A stretch of 64,000 nt of DNA from Candidatus Cloacimonadota bacterium. Its GTDB lineage: Bacteria; Cloacimonadota; Cloacimonadia; JGIOTU-2. The notes under the pieces are model-generated. The model was not told the origin of the DNA and ran no database searches. It worked only from the letters and a program-made list of their open reading frames with translations. Where the stretch lies: positions 20,584 through 84,583 of the forward strand of contig JAUWMT010000005.1 of assembly GCA_030613025.1 (NCBI GenBank). Reading direction: 5' to 3'. Position 1 is the stretch's first letter; each line of letters starts with the position of its first letter. Made by a program: the position numbers and the translations under genes. Shown in pieces: positions 38,264 through 49,185 of this stretch.

Positions 38264-38641
38264 CTAGAATTCCAAACCGGCTTTTCGTGCACCTTCTGCA
38301 AGGGCTTTTACACGACCATGGTATTTGAAACCATTTCTATCAAAACAAACTTTTTTAATTTTCTTCTTAAGACATTTCTTGGCAAAAAGCTCGCCAATAA
38401 GCCCAGCTTTTGCAATTGGCTTCATACCGTCTTTTGCCTGCTTTTTATACTCAGGACTGAGACTGGAAACCGCACAGAGCGTTACACCATTCTCATCATC
38501 AATTACTTGGGCATAGATATGCTTCAAGCTTCTATAAACACTGAGACGCGGCTTTTCTGCTGAACCGGAAATTTTGTTTCGGATAGCAACTTTTCGACGA
38601 TTTCTTAGTAATATATTTTTTCTTACCTTTTTCTTTAACAT
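38264..38641 (-). CDS. rplR: 50S ribosomal protein L18
   Basis: [52 protein letters not shown]. Confidence 0.97.
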   Translation of the reverse strand: MLKKKVRKNILLRNRRKVAIRNKISGSAEKPRLSVYRSLKHIYAQVIDDENGVTLCAVSSLSPEYKKQAKDGMKPIAKAGLIGELFAKKCLKKKIKKVCFDRNGFKYHGRVKALAEGARKAGLEF

Positions 38642-38650
38642 TTATGCTCC

Positions 38651-39235
38651 TTAAGCCACTGCTCCGCCAGCAACTTTACCGGGTTTGATACGGATATGCT
38701 CATCAGCATATCGAATACCTTTTCCTTTATAACATTCCGGAGGTTTGATATCTCGAATAGCGGCGCAGACTGCACCAAGCATTTCTTTATCATGGCTGCG
38801 GAAATCAAGGATCGCCTGCAGACCGGATATACTGCTTGCTTCTGCACGACCGATCTTTTCAATTTCTATTTTCACTTCTTTAGGAATTTCAAAATACACT
38901 TCATGAGAAAAACCAAGAGTGAGCACAAGCCACTTGCCTTTAACCTCTGCCTTGTAACCGGTTCCAACGATCATAAGTTTTTTTAAATAACCGTTAGATA
39001 CACCTTCTACCATATTGGCAACGAGAGATCGGTTCAATCCATGAAGACTTCGTGTCTGCTTTTCATCATCTTTTCGTGTTAAAATTGCTTGATTATCTTT
39101 TATTTTAATAGTAATTCCATCATTGAGATCGCGTTCCAGTGTTCCTAAAGGACCTGTCACTTTAACATGCTGTCCTTTTACATCGACTGTAACTTTTTCA
39201 GGAATAACTATTGGTTCTTTTCCTACTCTGGACAT
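38651..39235 (-). CDS. rplF: 50S ribosomal protein L6
   Basis: MSRVGKEPIVIPEKVTVDVKGQHVKVTGPLGTL..PPECYKGKGIRYADEHIRIKPGK. Confidence 0.98.
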   Translation of the reverse strand: MSRVGKEPIVIPEKVTVDVKGQHVKVTGPLGTLERDLNDGITIKIKDNQAILTRKDDEKQTRSLHGLNRSLVANMVEGVSNGYLKKLMIVGTGYKAEVKGKWLVLTLGFSHEVYFEIPKEVKIEIEKIGRAEASSISGLQAILDFRSHDKEMLGAVCAAIRDIKPPECYKGKGIRYADEHIRIKPGKVAGGAVA

Positions 39236-39246
39236 TGACTACTCCT

Positions 39247-39660
39247 TTACCAAATATTACAGATATACTCACCGCCAACATTATATTTCCTGGCATCTCT
39301 ATCAATAAGGACACCTTTGTTGGTGGAAAGAATTGCAATTCCTATATGATTTAACACAACGGGAATATTTAATGAATTAACATACACACGCTTACTGGGC
39401 TTGCTGATTTTTTTCAAGCCCTTGATAACAGACTCAAAATTATTCACATAGCGAAGATTTATCTTTATCTGTTCGAACTTGCGATTTTCTTGTTCAGATG
39501 GCTCGAGGACAGAATATTTTGTGATGAAATTCTCCTCGTGAAGGATTCTTATAATATCTTTTTTCAGGTTTGAAGAATCAACTACAACGAATTTCTTCTT
39601 TGCCTGAATTCCATTACGGATAACTGTGAGCATTTGTGCGATTGGATCAAAATTTGCCAT
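39247..39660 (-). CDS. rpsH: 30S ribosomal protein S8
   Basis: MANFDPIAQMLTVIRNGIQAKKKF..GIAILSTNKGVLIDRDARKYNVGGEYICNIW. Confidence 0.97.
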   Translation of the reverse strand: MANFDPIAQMLTVIRNGIQAKKKFVVVDSSNLKKDIIRILHEENFITKYSVLEPSEQENRKFEQIKINLRYVNNFESVIKGLKKISKPSKRVYVNSLNIPVVLNHIGIAILSTNKGVLIDRDARKYNVGGEYICNIW

Positions 39661-39671
39661 ACATCCTCCGA

Positions 39672-39857
39672 CTACCAACTAGCCTTTTTCACACCGGGTA
39701 TTTTACCTTCCAGTGCGAGCTTCCTGAAACATAATCTGCAAATTCCGAAATCTCGTAAATATGCACGGGGTCTTCCGCACAGTTCACATCTATTATATTC
39801 TTGAACTTTGAACTTTTTTTCTCTTTTCGATTTGACAATTAATGCTTTACGTGCCAT
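39672..39857 (-). CDS. rpsN: 30S ribosomal protein S14 (zinc-type)
   Basis: [40 protein letters not shown]. Confidence 0.97.
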   Translation of the reverse strand: MARKALIVKSKREKKFKVQEYNRCELCGRPRAYLRDFGICRLCFRKLALEGKIPGVKKASW

Positions 39858-39874
39858 ACAATTCCTTATTATTT

Positions 39875-40417
39875 TTATTTCTGAGCAAAGGGCATGCCAA
39901 GAGCTTTCAGAAGATTGAATCCATCTTCATCAGTCTTTGCTGTTGTCACAAATGTGATATTTAAACCACGAACTTTATCCACTTTATCATAATCTATTTC
40001 AGGAAACACGATCTGCTCTTTGATACCCAATGTATAATTACCACGTCCATCAAATCCATGAGGTGAAACGCCATTGAAGTCACGGAGACGCGGAAGCACA
40101 ATACTGATCAGTTTATCGACGAATTCATACATCATTTCGCCTCGCAAGGTCGTCATCGTACCGATAGGCATACCTTTACGTAATTTAAAATTTGAGATTG
40201 ATTTCTTTGCATGAGTAATCACTGCATGCTGTCCTGTGATCGCTTCAATTTCCTTACGTGCATTATCCAGTGATGCTCTGTTCTCGGTTGCTTCTCCCAC
40301 ACCAATATTCACTGTTACCTTTTTCAGTTTGGGAACATCCATCACATTGGCATACTCATGTTTTTTCGTAAGATCAGGTACGATTTCCTTTTTGAATTTT
40401 TCTTGTAATCTACTCAT
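39875..40417 (-). CDS. rplE: 50S ribosomal protein L5
   Basis: [58 protein letters not shown]. Confidence 0.98.
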   Translation of the reverse strand: MSRLQEKFKKEIVPDLTKKHEYANVMDVPKLKKVTVNIGVGEATENRASLDNARKEIEAITGQHAVITHAKKSISNFKLRKGMPIGTMTTLRGEMMYEFVDKLISIVLPRLRDFNGVSPHGFDGRGNYTLGIKEQIVFPEIDYDKVDKVRGLNITFVTTAKTDEDGFNLLKALGMPFAQK

Positions 40418-40426
40418 TGTTCCTCG

Positions 40427-40735
40427 TTAGACCATATCACCGCATTTAGTGCAGTATCGAATTCTACTTTTGTCATCTAATATTTTCATTTTGACTTTAG
40501 AAGGTTTTCCACATTTCGGGCAAACGAATTGGACATTGGAAACATGTATAGGCGCTTCCATCTCAATAACGCCACCAGAAGGATTCTGTTGAGTGGGACG
40601 CTGATGTTTCTTGATGAAATTTACCTTTTCCACAATTAGCTTATTCTTGTCGCGGAAAGATTTTAACACATGTCCTTCGACACCTTTATATTCGCCGGAA
40701 ATAACTTTTACTTTATCATCTTTTTTGATTCTCAT
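40427..40735 (-). CDS. rplX: 50S ribosomal protein L24 with C-terminal zinc-ribbon cysteines
   Basis: MRIKKDDKVKVISGEYKGVEGHVL..VCPKCGKPSKVKMKILDDKSRIRYCTKCGDMV. Confidence 0.96.
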   Translation of the reverse strand: MRIKKDDKVKVISGEYKGVEGHVLKSFRDKNKLIVEKVNFIKKHQRPTQQNPSGGVIEMEAPIHVSNVQFVCPKCGKPSKVKMKILDDKSRIRYCTKCGDMV

Positions 40736-40744
40736 ATAAAACTC

Positions 40745-41113
40745 CTACACAACCTCAGGGGCTAGAGAAAGTATCTTCATGAACTTTTTCTCTCTTAATT
40801 CACGAGCAACCGGACCGAAAATACGGGTTCCTTTTGGCTCCATAATTTCATTTATCAGCACAACTGCATTATCACCAAAACGGACATAAGAACCATCCGC
40901 GCGGCGCACTGCTTTCTTTGTGCGCACGATCACTCCCCTGTGCAAGCTGCCTTTTTTCACATCACTGTGAGGGATAGCAGATTTAACAGAAAGCACGATC
41001 ACATCACCAAGACTAGCATATCGACGGTGTGAACCACCCAAAACCTTTATACATTTCACCACTTTTGCACCGGAATTATCTGCGACTTTAAGAACTGTCT
41101 CCTGCTGTATCAT
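40745..41113 (-). CDS. rplN: 50S ribosomal protein L14
   Basis: [55 protein letters not shown]. Confidence 0.98.
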   Translation of the reverse strand: MIQQETVLKVADNSGAKVVKCIKVLGGSHRRYASLGDVIVLSVKSAIPHSDVKKGSLHRGVIVRTKKAVRRADGSYVRFGDNAVVLINEIMEPKGTRIFGPVARELREKKFMKILSLAPEVV

Positions 41114-41131
41114 TAGAACTCCCTAAATTTC

Positions 41132-41401
41132 CTACTTGCTTCTTTCAATGATTTCGATGAGTTTCCAGCGTTTTGTTTTGCTGACAGGTTGAAATTCTTC
41201 AATTTTTACTTTATCACCGATATTGGCATCATTTTTCTCATCGTGGACATGAAATTTTTTATGTTTTCTAATATATTTTCCATAGAGCGGGTGCTTATAT
41301 TTTCGCTCAACACGAACTACCACAGTTTTATCCATCTTATCGCTAACTACGATACCGATTCTTGTGGGTTTTTGACGGATTGACACTTTTTCCTTATCCA
41401 T
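41132..41401 (-). CDS. rpsQ: 30S ribosomal protein S17
   Basis: [42 protein letters not shown]. Confidence 0.97.
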   Translation of the reverse strand: MDKEKVSIRQKPTRIGIVVSDKMDKTVVVRVERKYKHPLYGKYIRKHKKFHVHDEKNDANIGDKVKIEEFQPVSKTKRWKLIEIIERSK

Positions 41402-41410
41402 TTAGACCTA

Positions 41411-41620
41411 CTACACTTCCTTATTATCAATTTGTTGTTTTTCACGAATAATTGTCTTTACCCGTGCAATATCTCTTCGAGCTTCGTGAAGCTTCCAGGG
41501 ATTTTCCAATCGGTTCGTCACTTTCTGTAAACGAAGATTGAAAAATTCTTCTTGAAGGTCCTGCTCTTTCATTATCAGTTCAGCAAGATTCATTTCTCTG
41601 ATTTCATTTGGTTTCAGCAT
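41411..41620 (-). CDS. rpmC: 50S ribosomal protein L29
   Basis: REMNLAELIMKEQDLQEEFFNLRLQKVTNRLENPWKLHEARRDIARVKTIIRE. Confidence 0.96.
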   Translation of the reverse strand: MLKPNEIREMNLAELIMKEQDLQEEFFNLRLQKVTNRLENPWKLHEARRDIARVKTIIREKQQIDNKEV

Positions 41621-41621
41621 A

Positions 41622-42041
41622 TTAACCTCTCACCTCATCACGAATTACGAACTTGGTTTTTACAGGGAGCTTATTCCCTCCGAGTTCCAGTGCTCTTTTT
41701 GCAACGTTTTCATCTACACCTTCAATTTCAAAAAGTACACGCCCTGGTTTGACAACAGCGACCCAATATTCAGGAGCGCCTTTACCTTTTCCCATACGAG
41801 TTTCTGCGGGTTTAAGAGTTATCGGCTTATCCGGGAATACTCTTATCCAGACTTTTCCTATTCTCTTCATATAGTGAGTAATTGCCACACGAGCTGCCTC
41901 GATCTGACGAGCAGTAAGCCATCCGGTATCAAGAGTAACAAGACCATACTGACCGAAATCGATGTTGGAACCTGAATATGCTTTTCCGCGTCTTTTTCCA
42001 CGATGCTGTTTACGATGTTTAACTTTCTTTGGCTGTAACAT
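41622..42041 (-). CDS. rplP: 50S ribosomal protein L16
   Basis: [60 protein letters not shown]. Confidence 0.98.
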   Translation of the reverse strand: MLQPKKVKHRKQHRGKRRGKAYSGSNIDFGQYGLVTLDTGWLTARQIEAARVAITHYMKRIGKVWIRVFPDKPITLKPAETRMGKGKGAPEYWVAVVKPGRVLFEIEGVDENVAKRALELGGNKLPVKTKFVIRDEVRG

Positions 42042-42058
42042 ATATCCAATACCTTATA

Positions 42059-42730
42059 TTATGATTGATGATGCTCTTTAAGCGTCAGTTCACCCTTGCA
42101 GATCCAAACCTTAATTCCAATTATACCATAGCGGGTATGAGCTAAGGATAATGCATAATCAATATTGGAACGAAGGGTATGGAGGGGTGTTCGACCATCT
42201 TTATATTCTTCACTTCGAGCAATTTCAGCGCCGTGAAGTCGTCCGCTGGTTTTGATCTTGATACCTTCAGCACCGGCTGACATTGTACGTTCAATAGCTC
42301 TTTTCATTGCTCTACGATAAGAAATTCTATTTTCTATCTGACGAGCGATATCCATACCGACAAGACGAGCATTGAGTTCAGGTCTTTTCACTTCCTGTAC
42401 GTCAATAGCAAGCTTAGAATAGTCATCCTTGGTATTCATGTCTAAAAAAGTTATAAGCTCTTGCTTTACTTTTTCGATCTCGACACCTTTTCTGCCGATC
42501 ACAATACCCGGACGGGCAGTATGGATTATAACTGTCAATTTATCACTTTTACGATGTATTTCTATTTTAGAGACCATAGCGTCTGACAATCTTTTAGTCA
42601 GATAATCTTTGATCCGCATATCTTCATAGAATGTTTCAACATACTCTTTGCGAGTATTAGCGAACCATATAGATTCCCAGTCTTTATTATAACCTATTCG
42701 AAAACCAACGGGATTAGTTTTTTGACCCAA
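42059..42730 (-). CDS. rpsC: 30S ribosomal protein S3
   Basis: MGQKTNPVGFRIGYNKDWESIWFANTRKEY, VIIHTARPGIVIGRKGVEI. Confidence 0.98.
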   Translation of the reverse strand: MGQKTNPVGFRIGYNKDWESIWFANTRKEYVETFYEDMRIKDYLTKRLSDAMVSKIEIHRKSDKLTVIIHTARPGIVIGRKGVEIEKVKQELITFLDMNTKDDYSKLAIDVQEVKRPELNARLVGMDIARQIENRISYRRAMKRAIERTMSAGAEGIKIKTSGRLHGAEIARSEEYKDGRTPLHTLRSNIDYALSLAHTRYGIIGIKVWICKGELTLKEHHQS

Positions 42731-42738
42731 TGTGCCTC

Positions 42739-43083
42739 CTAATCTTCCATTTCATCTGTTACGGATAAAGCAATATGATGAGTTCTTTTGAAGATCATAT
42801 CAGCTCGACCCATTGCACGAGAACGCCAGCGTTTCATAGTGATGCCCTCATCCACGGTGATCTTATTTATATATAATTTATCAATTTCAACTTTACCTGA
42901 TTTTGTTGCAGCATTTGCTACGGCAGAATCGAGTATTTTAAGGATACTGCGTGCAGCACGCTTTTTTGAGAAGTTCAGAATATCTCTTGCATCGTCAACC
43001 CGTTTTTTACGAATCAAATCTGCTACAAGACGTACTTTTCTTGGTGAACCTTTTTGATTTTTTATTCTTGCAATCGCTTCCAT
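42739..43083 (-). CDS. rplV: 50S ribosomal protein L22
   Basis: GSPRKVRLVADLIRKKRVDDARDILNFSKKRAARSILKILDSAVANA. Confidence 0.97.
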   Translation of the reverse strand: MEAIARIKNQKGSPRKVRLVADLIRKKRVDDARDILNFSKKRAARSILKILDSAVANAATKSGKVEIDKLYINKITVDEGITMKRWRSRAMGRADMIFKRTHHIALSVTDEMED

Positions 43084-43085
43084 AA

Positions 43086-43373
43086 TTAACCATGTTTCCT
43101 TGTAAGTTTTTCTCTCTTACCTTTATGTCCACGGAACGTTCTGGTAGGAGAGAACTCTCCAAGCTTATGTCCAACCATTGATTCTGTTACAAAGACAGGT
43201 ACGAACCTTTTACCATTATGAACTGCAAAGGTATGACCAACGAATTCGGGCATAACAGTAGAACGACGGGACCAGGTCTTGATGACCTGTTTTTTATTCA
43301 GTTCATTCAACTTTTCTACTTTGCGCATCAGATGCTCATCGTAAAAGGGACCTTTTTTGAGTGATCTTGCCAT
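43086..43373 (-). CDS. rpsS: 30S ribosomal protein S19
   Basis: [69 protein letters not shown]. Confidence 0.98.
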   Translation of the reverse strand: MARSLKKGPFYDEHLMRKVEKLNELNKKQVIKTWSRRSTVMPEFVGHTFAVHNGKRFVPVFVTESMVGHKLGEFSPTRTFRGHKGKREKLTRKHG

Positions 43374-43389
43374 TAAAAAAATCCTCCGC

Positions 43390-44220
43390 TTATTTACGTT
43401 TCTTCTTAATCACGTATGGATCAGAATATTTCTTTTTCTTTCTGGTTTTGAATCCCTTTGCGGGAGTACCCCACGGAGAAACAGGATGACGACCACCAGA
43501 TGATTTACCTTCACCACCACCCATTGGATGATCAACAGGATTCATGGCAACACCTCTTACATGAGGACGACGTCCAAGCCAGCGTTTTCTGCCTGCTTTA
43601 CCATAAGAAATCTTGGAATGATCAATATTGCTGACCTGTCCAATGGTTGCATAGCAGTCTGAACGAAGAAGCTGAATTGTGCCTGAAGGCATTTTTATAT
43701 GAACATAACCACCTTCTTTGGCAACAACTTCTGCATTGACACCTGCACTGCGTGCGATCTGAGCACCGCGACCGGGCTTGAACTCAATATTGTGGATCAT
43801 AGTACCAATCGGAATCTTCCTTATTGGAAGGGCATTCCCCGGCTTGATCTCCACATTTTCACCGATCATGACTACATCATTAACCTGCAGTTTGTCAGGA
43901 GCAATAATATAACGCTTTTCGCCATCAACATAGTAAAGCAATGCAATTCGTGCTGAACGATTGGGATCATACTCAATTGAATGCACTCGGGCTTCGATCC
44001 CTTTCTTATTATGTCTTTTAAAATCTATTATTCTATAAAACCGTTTATGACCACCACCACGATGACGAATAGTAATTCTTCCCTGGTTATTTCTTCCAGC
44101 ATTTCTCTTTGCCGGTTCAACCAGAGATTTCTCGGGTTTGTCCTTTGTGATCTCATCAAAGGAGTAACCCGTATAATGCCGTCTCGAGGGTGTAATAGCC
44201 TTATATTTCTTTATTGCCAT
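43390..44220 (-). CDS. rplB: 50S ribosomal protein L2
   Basis: [58 protein letters not shown]. Confidence 0.98.
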   Translation of the reverse strand: MAIKKYKAITPSRRHYTGYSFDEITKDKPEKSLVEPAKRNAGRNNQGRITIRHRGGGHKRFYRIIDFKRHNKKGIEARVHSIEYDPNRSARIALLYYVDGEKRYIIAPDKLQVNDVVMIGENVEIKPGNALPIRKIPIGTMIHNIEFKPGRGAQIARSAGVNAEVVAKEGGYVHIKMPSGTIQLLRSDCYATIGQVSNIDHSKISYGKAGRKRWLGRRPHVRGVAMNPVDHPMGGGEGKSSGGRHPVSPWGTPAKGFKTRKKKKYSDPYVIKKKRK

Positions 44221-44306
44221 GAATTACATCTCCATTTTAGGGATAGGTGTAAAAAACCTAACAGTTAATATTTTATGTCAATTAAAACGAGAAGTAGAAA
44301 CATTTT

Positions 44307-44603
44307 TTACTGCATCACTTCAAATTCGCTTATAGATTCGCCTTTTACAAGATATACAATAGCTTTTTTCCAGTTAGATCTTCTGCCTTGATAGCGGCCA
44401 AGATTCTTCGGCTTACCCTTGCAATTTATAGTATTTACCTTGCGAACTTGTACCTGAAAAATTTCTTGTATAGCGTTCCGTATTTCTATCTTATTTGCAT
44501 CAAGGCGCACTTTGAATAAATATCCACCAGCTTCTTCCTGAATATGAGTTCCTTTTTCAGTTATCAACGGATGTAAAATAATTTGTCTTGGATCTTTGTT
44601 CAT
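44307..44603 (-). CDS. rplW: 50S ribosomal protein L23
   Basis: IILHPLITEKGTHIQEEAGGYLFKVRLDANKIEIRNAIQEIFQVQVRKVNTINCKGKPK. Confidence 0.96.
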   Translation of the reverse strand: MNKDPRQIILHPLITEKGTHIQEEAGGYLFKVRLDANKIEIRNAIQEIFQVQVRKVNTINCKGKPKNLGRYQGRRSNWKKAIVYLVKGESISEFEVMQ

Positions 44604-45217
44604 TTGAATACCTCTACCATTTTCTCTAACGCCTTTTCAGTTATGATCATATCACTTGCATGAAGGATATCGTGAGCATTTAAGTCCTCAGCACGAATAC
44701 TGGAAACATTCTTGATATTTCTCAGTGAACGGACTAAATTGGGCTCATTGTCTGACATCACGAACAAGCAGCGCTGAAAAGGTATCTTTGTTGCATTCAA
44801 AATATCCCGAGCAATTTTTAGACTGGGTTTTTCCATTATGATATCTTCAATGACTGCAACATGATCTTTTTTACTGCTGAGTGCTGATTTTAATGCAATT
44901 CTTTTTTTCTTCTTTGGAATGGTTCCATGCCAGTCCTTTGGTCGAGGTCCGAATGCTACGCCACCGCCGACTCTTATGGGGCTTTTTTTACTACCTGCTC
45001 TGGCTCGACCGGTTCCCTTTTGACGATATAGTTTTCGTGTTGAACCATGCACATCAGAGCGTCCTTTGACACAAGCTGTTCCCAAGCGCTGATTCTGCCT
45101 GAAAAGTGTAATCACTTCATGAAGAACTGCCTTGTTCACTTCCATATCAAATAGATGTTCCGGCAAAGTAACTTTTCCAATTTCTTCACCTGTTTTTGAA
45201 TACTTTATTGCTTCCAT
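44600..45217 (-). CDS. rplD: 50S ribosomal protein L4
   Basis: GTACVKGRSDVHGSTRKLYRQKGTGRARAGSKKSPIRVGGGVAFGPRPKDW. Confidence 0.97.
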   Translation of the reverse strand: MEAIKYSKTGEEIGKVTLPEHLFDMEVNKAVLHEVITLFRQNQRLGTACVKGRSDVHGSTRKLYRQKGTGRARAGSKKSPIRVGGGVAFGPRPKDWHGTIPKKKKRIALKSALSSKKDHVAVIEDIIMEKPSLKIARDILNATKIPFQRCLFVMSDNEPNLVRSLRNIKNVSSIRAEDLNAHDILHASDMIITEKALEKMVEVFK

Positions 45218-45228
45218 AACAAAACCTT

Positions 45229-45858
45229 TTACTTAGTTTTTTGAATCATTACAATACTGTTTCTATGACCTGGGATCGCTCCTCTTACCATAAGAAGATT
45301 TCTCTCTCCATCGATCTTGTACACAGTGAGGTTGCGGACTGTAACCTTATCATTTCCATATTGACCGGGCATTTTTTTACCGCGGTGAACTCTCGAAGGT
45401 GTGGCACACATACCGATAGAACCGGTTCCGCGAAAGCTCTCATGGGTTCCATGAGTTTGAGTTTTCCCATGAAAATTATGGCGTTTAATAACACCGGCAA
45501 AGCCCTTTCCTTTTGAAATTCCAGTCACATGAATTTTATCTTTTGGCTTGAAAATATCCACTTTAATTTCTGCACCAGGAGAATAATCATTCATCACATC
45601 TTCATTTACTCTAAACTCTTTCATGATTTTGAAAGCTGAGACATTGTTTTTCTTAAAATGTCCCCAAAGAGGTTTAGTGAGCTTTTTCTCAGGAACTTCC
45701 TGAAATCCAAGTTGAAGTGCGGAATAATTATCTTTCTCTTTGGTTTTATGACTGGTAACAGTACAGGGACCCGCTTCAATAAGTGTCACAGCAACGGAGT
45801 CACCATTTTCTGTGAATAATCGAGTCATTCCAATCTTTTTACCAATTATGCCTAACAT
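45229..45858 (-). CDS. rplC: 50S ribosomal protein L3
   Basis: MLGIIGKKIGMTRLFTENGDSVAVTLIEAGPCTV, GISKGKGFAGVIKRHNFHGKTQTHGTHESFRGTGSIGMCATPSRVHRGKKMPGQYG. Confidence 0.97.
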   Translation of the reverse strand: MLGIIGKKIGMTRLFTENGDSVAVTLIEAGPCTVTSHKTKEKDNYSALQLGFQEVPEKKLTKPLWGHFKKNNVSAFKIMKEFRVNEDVMNDYSPGAEIKVDIFKPKDKIHVTGISKGKGFAGVIKRHNFHGKTQTHGTHESFRGTGSIGMCATPSRVHRGKKMPGQYGNDKVTVRNLTVYKIDGERNLLMVRGAIPGHRNSIVMIQKTK

Positions 45859-45892
45859 TTTTTTCTCCTAAAAATTTATATTTAAATATAGT

Positions 45893-46195
45893 TTAGGTTT
45901 TGATTTCTATATGAACACCAGCAGGTATGTTCAAATTCTTGATTGCATTCGTTGTTTTTGGTGTTGGGTTTTCTATGTCAATAATTCTCTTATAAATCTT
46001 CATTTCGAATTGCTCGCGAGATTTTTTATCAACATGGGGTGAACGCAAAACCGTGTACAATCTACGTCTGGTAGGAAGCGGAATAGGACCGATGATCTTA
46101 GCCCCGGTTCCTTTTGTGTTTCTTATGATCTCTACAACAGACTTATCCAAGAGAAAATGATCATACGCCTTTAATTTGATTCTTATCTTATTCAT
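45893..46195 (-). CDS. rpsJ: 30S ribosomal protein S10
   Basis: [65 protein letters not shown]. Confidence 0.98.
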   Translation of the reverse strand: MNKIRIKLKAYDHFLLDKSVVEIIRNTKGTGAKIIGPIPLPTRRRLYTVLRSPHVDKKSREQFEMKIYKRIIDIENPTPKTTNAIKNLNIPAGVHIEIKT

Positions 46196-46207
46196 ATCTC
46201 CTCAATT

Positions 46208-48322
46208 CTAATAACCGCGCATTTTGTTTATAATTTGATTTGAAATATTTTCCGGAACCATTTCATACTCTTTGAATTCCATAGAATAGGATGCTCTTCC
46301 CTGAGATGCAGAACGAAGAGCAGTAGTATATCCAAAAGTTTCACTTAATGGTACCAAGCCACTTAATATTTTTATTGAATCTTTGTCTTTAACTTCTAAG
46401 ATCTTGCCACGACGGCTGTTAAGATCATTTATCACATTGCCCATATACACTTCAGGTGTAATAATAGTGATGTTCATAATTGGCTCAAGCAAAGCAAATT
46501 TAGCATGCTGAAGTGCTTGTGAAAACGCCATTGAACCTGCAATTTTGAATGCAATTTCTGATGAGTCAACAGGATTGAATGAGCCACCTGTGATGAGTAC
46601 TTTGATATTTTCCATTCTGTTCCCGGTAAGAGGACCACTCAATGCAGATTCCAGAATACCGCTTTTCACCGCCTGAATAAAATCCTTCGGAATTTCTTCT
46701 TCAGATGATTTATTCTCGATCAGTATCCTATGTTTGGAATCTTCCAACTTGATGCTATAAGGTTCAATATGCAGTTTCACTTTTGCAAATTGTCCATGAC
46801 CACCAATGTTTCTTTCGAGCTTTACTTCGCCATCAGCTTCACTGATGATAGTTTCTTTGTAATTAACTCGAGGTTTACCCACATTTACACTAATCTTGAA
46901 TTCCCGTTTTAATCTATCAACGAGTATATCCAGGTGCAGCTCACCCATTCCGTAAATGAGTGTTTGTCCTGTATCTTTATCTTCGGTAATAATATAGGTA
47001 GGATCTTCTTCAAGGAGACGTGGAAGGGTATCTTTTAGATTTTCCTGATCGTCTTTTGTTTTTGGCTCAATAGCAATCGACATCACAGGATCAGCAAAGT
47101 TGATACGTTCAAGCAACATGGGATTGTGCAATGCAGTAATGCTGTCACCGGAAACCGTTTCATTCAGACCGGCTACTGCGGAAATCTCACCAGCCCTAAT
47201 GCAGTCCACATTAACCGATTTGTTTGCATGCATGTGCATGATACGTGTAATTCTTTCCTTTTTGCCTGTGTTGACATTCAGCACATGATCACCCTTGTTT
47301 ATCTTACCGGAATATGCTCTAAGATACGTTAGCTTGCCCACATAGGGATTCACCTGTATTTTGAAAGCGAGTGAAGAAAATGGTAATGCTTCATCAACTT
47401 TGATTTTCTTTTCCTCACCTGTTCTCGGATCAACACCATTGACTTCGGGAACATCTATGGGTGACGGAAGGTATCTCACAATTGCATCAATGAGAGGTTG
47501 AATTCCTCTATTTCTGAGTGCTGCACCGCAAAGGATCGGCACGAATTCGCAGGATAAAGTAACTTTCCTCAATGATTCATCAATGTCCTCTTCAGTAATT
47601 TCTTCTTCATCAATGTATTTTTGAAGAAGTACTTCATCGAATTCCGCTAATTTTTCAATGAGCTTAGTTCTTCTTTCTGCAACATTCTCGATAAGTTCAG
47701 GAGAAATTCTCTCATCATCAAGTGATACGGTTGAAAATTCCAAACCCATGTCATCCTGATCATAGATGTAAGCATTCTGATTTACCAGACTGATAATACC
47801 GATGAATTCATCTTGATATATGATGGGAAGTTGTACCGGAAATGCATTTGGCTGAAGTTTAGTTCTGATCGTTTTCACTGTGTAATCAAAATCGGAGCCG
47901 ACTCTATCCAACTTGTTAATGAATGCAATTCGTGGAACATGATATCTGTCTGCCTGATGCCACACAGTTTCAGATTGAGGTTCCACACCTCCGACACCGC
48001 AGAAGATCACTACAGCACCGTCAAGAACACGCAATGAACGCTCCACTTCAACAGTAAAATCAACATGTCCTGGAGTATCGATAATATTGATCCTATTATC
48101 CTTCCAGAAACAAGTTATGGCTGCGGAAGTAATTGTTATGCCGCGTTCTTTTTCCTGAACCATCCAATCCATTGTTGCTGTTCCTTCGTGTACTTCACCC
48201 ATTTGGTGCACTATACCTGTGTAGAAAAGGATCCGTTCAGTGACGGTCGTCTTTCCTGCATCAATATGAGCGATAAGCCCGATATTGCGGATATTTTCCA
48301 AGGCATAGTGTTTTTGTTGCAT
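46208..48322 (-). CDS. fusA: elongation factor G
   Basis: [67 protein letters not shown]. Confidence 0.98.
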   Translation of the reverse strand: MQQKHYALENIRNIGLIAHIDAGKTTVTERILFYTGIVHQMGEVHEGTATMDWMVQEKERGITITSAAITCFWKDNRINIIDTPGHVDFTVEVERSLRVLDGAVVIFCGVGGVEPQSETVWHQADRYHVPRIAFINKLDRVGSDFDYTVKTIRTKLQPNAFPVQLPIIYQDEFIGIISLVNQNAYIYDQDDMGLEFSTVSLDDERISPELIENVAERRTKLIEKLAEFDEVLLQKYIDEEEITEEDIDESLRKVTLSCEFVPILCGAALRNRGIQPLIDAIVRYLPSPIDVPEVNGVDPRTGEEKKIKVDEALPFSSLAFKIQVNPYVGKLTYLRAYSGKINKGDHVLNVNTGKKERITRIMHMHANKSVNVDCIRAGEISAVAGLNETVSGDSITALHNPMLLERINFADPVMSIAIEPKTKDDQENLKDTLPRLLEEDPTYIITEDKDTGQTLIYGMGELHLDILVDRLKREFKISVNVGKPRVNYKETIISEADGEVKLERNIGGHGQFAKVKLHIEPYSIKLEDSKHRILIENKSSEEEIPKDFIQAVKSGILESALSGPLTGNRMENIKVLITGGSFNPVDSSEIAFKIAGSMAFSQALQHAKFALLEPIMNITIITPEVYMGNVINDLNSRRGKILEVKDKDSIKILSGLVPLSETFGYTTALRSASQGRASYSMEFKEYEMVPENISNQIINKMRGY

Positions 48323-48324
48323 TG

Positions 48325-48795
48325 TTAGATTCTAAAATGTGCAAATGCTTTGTTCGCTTCTGCCATTCTCCAGACTTCTTCACGCTTCTTGATCGATGAA
48401 CCTTCGTTGTTGTATGCAGCGATAAATTCACCAGCCAACTTCTCATCAATAGTCTTTTCATGGCGTTTACGCGCAAAATTAACGATCCATCTGAAAGCAA
48501 GTGTTTGCTGTCTTTCCCTATTGACTTCCATAGGAACCTGGTAGTTCGCACCACCGATTCTGCGAGTTTTTACTTCAACTCTGGGCTTCACGTTATCAAG
48601 CGCCTGCTTGAAAACTTTTATCGGATCTTCCTGTGTCTTCTTCTCTATGATCTCCAAAGCGTGATAAAATTTGCGTTCAGCAAGACTCTTCTTGCCGCGC
48701 ATCATCAATTGATTGATGAATTTTGCAACAATGATATCACCATATTTTGGATCAGGAAGTATCTGTCTTTTTTGAGCTCTTTTTCTTCTAGACAT
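48325..48795 (-). CDS. rpsG: 30S ribosomal protein S7
   Basis: [50 protein letters not shown]. Confidence 0.98.
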   Translation of the reverse strand: MSRRKRAQKRQILPDPKYGDIIVAKFINQLMMRGKKSLAERKFYHALEIIEKKTQEDPIKVFKQALDNVKPRVEVKTRRIGGANYQVPMEVNRERQQTLAFRWIVNFARKRHEKTIDEKLAGEFIAAYNNEGSSIKKREEVWRMAEANKAFAHFRI

Positions 48796-48804
48796 TTAAA
48801 CCCA

Positions 48805-49185
48805 CTATCCTAATTTCTTGGTTTTCTTTGTTCCATATTTGGAACGGCTTTTCTTTCTGCTGTCCACTCCGCTTGCATCGAGAGTTCCACGAATAACGTG
48901 GTAACGCACACCTGGCAAGTCCTTTACACGACCACCTCTTATCAAGACAATGGAGTGTTCCTGCAGATTGTGTCCCTCACCTGGAATGTAGCATGTAACT
49001 TCAATTCCATTTGAAAGACGCACACGGGCAACTTTACGCAGCGCAGAGTTGGGCTTTTTGGGAGTTGTTGTATACACTCTTGTACACACACCTCTTTTTT
49101 GAGGACAACCCTGCAAGGCCTTATTCTTTTTGGCTTTCTTCTGTTTCTGTCTGCCCTTTCTGATAAGTTGTGAAATTGTAGGCAC
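48805..49185 (-). CDS. rpsL: 30S ribosomal protein S12
   Basis: [64 protein letters not shown]. Confidence 0.98.
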   Translation of the reverse strand: MPTISQLIRKGRQKQKKAKKNKALQGCPQKRGVCTRVYTTTPKKPNSALRKVARVRLSNGIEVTCYIPGEGHNLQEHSIVLIRGGRVKDLPGVRYHVIRGTLDASGVDSRKKSRSKYGTKKTKKLG